Shown here: positions 59,167-64,000 of the stretch, piece by piece
Numbering within the stretch: the first letter of the stretch is position 1
Layout: each line of letters starts with the position of its first letter
DNA from: Massariosphaeria phaeospora
Lineage: Eukaryota > Ascomycota > Dothideomycetes > Pleosporales
DNA: 64,000 nt
Assembly (NCBI GenBank): GCA_011032825.1
Contig: JAADJZ010000004.1
Location: 1,488,001 to 1,552,000 of the forward strand
Reading direction: 5' to 3'
The notes under the pieces: model-generated
The model's database searches: none
Seen by the model: the letters and a program-made list of their open reading frames with translations, nothing else
Told to the model about the DNA's origin: nothing
Program-made: the position numbers and the translations under genes

Positions 59167-59996
59167 TTACGACTGTTTTGGAAAAGCATCAGCTCAATCA
59201 CATATTCTCCATCGACATTTTTCCTCGCTGCGACTTTCAAAATTCATCGATTCTCCGAATAGTCTATTATAGCACGAGATTAGCACATATTTACAAGAAG
59301 ACGACGAAGAAGGGCGAGGGAGGAGGAACTTTGGTATACCACAAGACATCCATGTAGTAGGCGTCGTCCCAGAAACGCAGACGCAACACCCATCCGCTAA
59401 CTTGAACCATTGTTTCTGAAACCTGCACATTTGCTGATTTCCTACCCGTTTTAGTTATCTTCATAAGTGTACCGTAAAGCAAACCTGTGGAAGAAAAGGG
59501 GCGGAACTTGAGAGGGGCTTATTTATCTGTGTGAATCGTAGTGCGGTCCGACTCACCCCCATGCATTAATTCGTGTCCAATGTAAGATAGCTTTAGGCAA
59601 TGTTCTAGTCAGTATAAGAAATTCTAGCAATAGCTAGATAGACTGCTTTTATCTTTACAAAGCGTTGCTGTATCTAGTATACTAGGTAATGTAAATATAC
59701 TATAAAACATAAGGAAGGTGTAGGAGTAAGTGTAGTTGAGGTGCGCGTATTAGCGGGCACGGGTGTGGACTTGATACACATTGAGAGGCGAACTTGCAGA
59801 CAGGATGTTCCGGTGGCGAGGTCTTGAACCGTCATTCAGCATCTATGATATCCTACAGCATTAGACCCGAAACCAACCGCTAAGGTAATCTAATGCCGGA
59901 CACACACCCCAAACCCCGCGCAACCCCAGTAGCGGAACCATCTTGACTTCAAGAAGCTAGAGATGATCCAATCGCTTGCAATGATTGGCCTCTTCA

Positions 59997-61328
59997 TCAG
60001 CCCCCGTAATTGTCCCATCCCTCCCTAGATCCACACGGCGGCGCAAACCCATCGATATCAATCCCCGCCCCGATGCCAACCCCTATTCCACTCGCAGCTC
60101 CACACGGCCAACCACGCCTCAAATCACCCATCCCATATCCCATCGAAAGGAAATTCAGACGCGATGGATTCTCAACACCACTGATCGACGGTAATTTAGG
60201 GGGATGCACCATCGTAAGCGGCGAGCTCATCTCCGAAGCGCTGAAATCGGTGCCCATCCATGGACTTGTAACCGACGGAGTAAGGGGCGCATGTTCGAGG
60301 CCCGGAGTGCCAAGAACGAACCAGTGCGATGAGTACGAGCCGGGAGTGGTCATCATGAAGGTGTCCGAGCACTCGTGACCAGAGTCAAGACGGGATGTGT
60401 ATGCCGGTAGATTGATGGCTAAATCGATATTTGTAAAATTTCTGCTGATGCTCACACCGCGTCTTTTACTAGGCCCAGTGTCTGCGCGCGATCTGCTCGT
60501 CTGGCGTCGTTTGAACGCAGGTGGTTCGGTGTCAGAATCTTGAGAGCTTGTTGTTGGACCAAAATATCTCAGCCGGTCGTTAAATTTATCGAAGGTCAGA
60601 TGGCTTGTTGTAGAGAGCGATTTGATGACTATCCCTTCTCTTCTCGGAGGAGAATCCATCGGCGGATAGTATACGTGGTCTACTTCTCTGGTGTGACATG
60701 GCTCACCCTGGTCATTCTCGTCTATGTGCTGCGGGCTCGGTGTTCCTTCAGAGCTAGAGGTGTCTCGAAAGCACTGTGTCTCGACCGATTGCCGATTTGG
60801 TGGGTGTGGTTCAGTCAAGGGGCAACCGCGACCGGTCTTCGGTGGATGACTTGCTGGTGGCACAGCGATACCACATTCTCGCAATAACCTCTCGAGATGC
60901 GCGATCCGATCAGTGAGCGAACACATATAAGCCCGAGAGATTGGCCTGCTTTCAATTAGAGACAAGTAATTCGAAGCTAGGGTACGCACCTTCGACGCTC
61001 ATCATCATTCTTGATTATGCACTTTACACCTGACCGCTTGCATTGGGTGCACTCTTTCTCTCCCTGAGGCACAACGCACTGGCCAGAGTTAGAACGCAGT
61101 TCGTAAACCGTACAGGAGCGGTAATACACGAATCCGGCGATCGCGGCACGTTGCGCATGCTACTGAAGCTCTATATCTTTTTCTCTGAGGCTTCCGTGCT
61201 GTCTGGACATGATCTTTGTCCTGGCCCTTGATCTTCCCGACGGACTTAACCTCCTGCGCCTCTAGCTGTTGCTTGCCATCGCTAGTGTCGTTTGATGACG
61301 ACTGTTGACCGGGTTCTCTTTTGATCAT
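59997..61328 (-). CDS. small Zn2Cys6 transcription factor, 3 exons, 412 aa
   Basis: Exons on the minus strand: 61328-61128, 61078-60990 and 60945-59997; the donors are GTATTA and GTGCGT and the acceptors are CCAG and GCAG. The cluster is C-A-T-C-R-D-R-R-I-R-C then VVPQGEKECTQCKRSGVKC (C-x2-C-x6-C-x8-C-x2-C-x6-C), split by intron 1. It is followed by I-I-K-N-D-D-E-R-R-R-P-I-S-R-A-Y and a coiled-coil LTDRIAHLERLLRECGI, a known arrangement in fungal regulators. The rest is Ser/Pro-rich with a basic KRRQTSRSR patch and a Gly-rich end. The usual middle homology region is absent and the protein is short for the family, so it is either a compact class or truncated. No neighbour hints at its targets. 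Confidence 0.88.
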
Positions 61329-64000
61329 GGTTGTGTCGGCGGCTCAGGATTCATGACCATAGCGAGTAAATAGAACCTATGTATAAAAGGAAACCAAAGA
61401 CGGAGGTGGCGTTTGGGGCCTTGGGCGCGCAGAAGAAGAAGTCAGTTGAAGTATCTCAGGGCCCAGTTCGGGCTCACTTAGCCTATCTAGCAGTTGGGGA
61501 AGACACACCGGCCGGTGCCATGAACATTGCGGGGATCCGCACTAACATGAAGCGAGATGCGCACACGAGCGGTGTGTCGTGGGCGCAGGCGCCATACCGA
61601 ACGGACAAAGCCCTAAGGGCGGGACAGTACTAGTACACCGAATGTGAACCTCGGCACGGAAGAGCCACAAAGAAATTCGATTTGCATATATTTCAGCAGA
61701 CATGGAGATCGAGATGCGGTATGAAACATATAATGCGCTCTGCAGGATTGGAATTGACATTGAGTCTGGAGGACGAATGTCCTGAGTGCCGCGGTATTCA
61801 GTCGTTAGGCGTTGGAGCCAAACAAAAATGGACAAGAACTGTAGTGGATGAGCGGTAGGGTACTGGTATAACAATCAAACCCGATTGCAAGGCTAGACAG
61901 GGAAATAGCAGTCGTCATGCCATGGTTCTGGATGCCACGCTGAAGAAGTGACTTTGTAGCGTGAACCGTCAGTGACTGCGAGGAATGAGGTGATTAGCGG
62001 AGTCCCGGCCGACACTGCGAGCTAAGATCTGGCTAACTAAACTTGACTCGCTGTGGCATACCAGTACGACACTGGAAACCACATATCACTGACTGATAAA
62101 CCGAATGACGAAGGCGAAGCGTTGTACGTTGGAAACATGAATTAAAGATGTGTTTAACCTCGCCGTATTGCACATATCTGTGTAGGTCATATGCGGTCCA
62201 AATCAACGAAGCAGGGTCGAGGTAGGTTGAGGCATTTGTATTCGCGGTCTAACCGACGCCTCCCAGATGAGAGAAAGTTTTCTCCAGCAGATGGTCCGAG
62301 GAGGATATCTTTCGATACCCCACACCTTCCAATATTTCCAGCTGATGGACATATACAGTTGCCTGCAGTGTCATCATAGTAATCCGCGCACTCTGATATT
62401 CTCAATCTTTGGTGGAGGAGCTGCGGGACTTCGACTTCGTGAGAGTGGGGTATTTTTGGTACAATTTTAGGAGCTTCGAATTGCCGCCTCAGGCCTGCGG
62501 ACGGTACTCGCGCGATAACTTGTAGACAACATCGGCATTATCTTGCACCTCGTCGTCATGAAGAACCGTCGGTTATTAGGCGTGAACATCATGGAGCGTT
62601 TTCTGCTAGAAATCCATGCCTCGGACAGCCTCCGTCTAGACATCTCACGTGCTCGAAAGGGGGCTCGGGAGTATTGAACGCCATGTGGGGCCGCTAGGTA
62701 ACGCTGAATCGTGCCTCGGCGGGGCATGCGAGCTTAAGAGTTGGGGAAGTTTAGCGTCGACGCTCCAGACTCGATCGCATGGCTCGGCCTACTTGTGATT
62801 TGCTGCTCGTTCGTGACGTTGGTAGACAGGCCAGCTTTTTGAAGACCAGCCAGGGCTGTAACTCGTACCGGCGCGAGGGTTCGTAGAGCGCAGACCGATT
62901 TACTAGTCAACCACCAGGTCCCTTCAGCGCACAGAGCCTGCCAGCAGGCATACCTTCTTGACTTCTCATTGCAAGCTATGCTGCCATCTTACCTCATCTT
63001 CGCTCTCAAGTGTGTCCATATCGCACCACGCATCGCTTATCTTTGTGCCCAGGAAGAAGGACGATGTCGAGGTTGGTCGAGGCAATCTGAGCGGCTTCTG
63101 ATACCGAAACTCTATCGCAACGCGTTAGCACCGTCTACCCAGCGAAGGCGTCTCACCAGTACCTAGAGAGGATGAAATACCGGGTCAGAAGGCCGCGCTC
63201 AATCATACCTAGCGCTCGCACGTAAGATGCATTGTATGCTGTCTGTCACGGGTCTTGAGATCGGTAGAGAGGAGCTGGGTGATCGGAACGGGATGAGGAC
63301 ATGGCAGGTGTTTCCGTCGGTACATCTGGCATCTTCCGCTATCGATAAGAATCGAAGATCCGAGCCGAGGCTAACGTTACGACACGCCAAGTTTTCACGC
63401 AACCACCGAGACCTTATTTTCGATGCTTGATCTCTCGACTTTCCGGCTTAGGCGCCTGGTTGACTTCACATTACTTTGATGTGTGCTGTGTGATCGCAAC
63501 CGTCTTGGTTATTTTACTCAATAATCACCCTCCGCCGATCTCTTGTGGACAGTCTTTTCTACGTCTCTAAAGCCACGAGCTGTCACGACTCCGCGAGGCC
63601 GCGTTTGAGCCTGCTTTTCATCTTTCTGCCCTTAATCTGATGCCAACTATCTTGCGAGCGTGATCCCAAGTGGGCGGACTATACGAGATGTCACTGATGT
63701 GGACCACCACCAGCTCTAGCTTCAAGAAACAAACGATCTTTGCTTAATACGATTAGACGTCAGGTTCAACGACATTAGCAATTCTGACTCTTGAGAGTGA
63801 GGTATATTCAAGCTCACATGAAGCTGCATTGTCGTGAGCCACTTGGCTCCCGCTCTGGAATAGCACGTGGTCTCTTACTTGAGAAGTGCGTGATCCATTG
63901 TACCTCATCTGGACCTCGGGAGTTTTAAGGACATATAAGAGTGAGAAGGTCCTACAACTGTGAAGATCGCGCCCATGGGTTTTTCGCTAAGAAATATATA
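61329..64000. other. 2.7-kb gene-free stretch to window end
   Basis: Short frames on both strands only; none has a recognisable domain. The leftmost part is the promoter of the Zn2Cys6 gene. Confidence 0.45.

Larger units (their letters stand above)
58553..59996. other. spacer with hairpin and direct repeats
   Basis: Apart from the inverted repeat at 59074-59125 and the flanking direct repeats (59005-59022 and 59149-59166), I see no gene. A 148-codon plus frame at 58816-59262 spans the hairpin but looks random. Confidence 0.45.

Noticed and set aside
58816..59262. 148-codon plus-strand frame spanning the hairpin
   Set aside because: The perfect inverted repeat lies inside it and the remaining sequence shows no coding character. 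The MHH-x-VH similarity is explained by the DNA direct repeats.
59820..59900. tRNA-like stretch with GGTTCAAGACC on the minus strand
   Set aside because: The acceptor and D stems do not pair and no anticodon arm can be placed, so it is not called as a tRNA or pseudogene.
1..64000. CRISPR arrays, bacterial operons, prophage
   Set aside because: Spliced eukaryotic genes throughout; the short arrays found have no spacer/repeat structure of the CRISPR type.

Overview
The window looks like nuclear DNA of a filamentous ascomycete, probably a Dothideomycete-type genome (inference). The evidence is short spliceosomal introns (about 45-100 nt) with GTRNGT-like donors, CTAAC branch sites and YAG acceptors; an intron-bearing tRNA-Tyr; a solitary 5S rRNA gene; fungus-specific families (Zn2Cys6 regulators, DUF7580-type and C2H2 proteins, S28 peptidase); and long gene-poor intervals. 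Exon boundaries below were worked out by hand from reading-frame phase and splice signals. Every multi-exon model with a defined start closes in frame.

Layout. 1-5.9 kb: the 3' part of a disordered conserved fungal protein, tRNA-Tyr, an 83-bp tandem duplication and an orphan repeat-rich protein. 8.7-13.5 kb: a head-to-head pair sharing a 289-bp promoter, one DUF7580-like protein (-) and one C2H2 zinc-finger protein (+). 16.0-24.8 kb: three SANT/Myb-like genes separated by long non-coding GC-rich spacers. 24.8-33.6 kb: no supportable gene. 33.6-37.8 kb: a secreted M28B metallopeptidase (glutamate carboxypeptidase II-like) and a 2-oxoglutarate/Fe(II) oxygenase, both on -. 39.9-41.7 kb: a minus-strand array of tiny ORFs. 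42.1-54.6 kb: a compact core of conserved genes: oxysterol-binding protein (-), nicotinamidase PNC1 (-), COX4 (+), KEOPS subunit CGI121 (-), a large Zn2Cys6 factor (+) and a secreted S28 serine peptidase (+). 54.8-56.6 kb: a plus-strand array of diverged promoter-like units, one of which contains a 23-aa ORF. 58.4-59.2 kb: a 5S rRNA gene and a perfect 21-bp hairpin. 60.0-61.3 kb: a small Zn2Cys6 factor (-).

The most unusual material is the pair of arrays flanking the conserved core. In the plus array a TATATAAG box, a CTCTCTAAAA element about 62-66 bp further on and an ATGG/ATG a further 26-31 bp on recur about every 230-270 bp. In the minus array tiny ORFs start M-S-T-(W/R)-K; two have exactly the same length. 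A tiny ORF of the plus array shares a T-K-x-C...Y...E-K-x-basic pattern with one of the minus array. This may be a dispersed family of tiny genes or the decayed remains of one. It was found by eye and needs dot-plot and transcript support.
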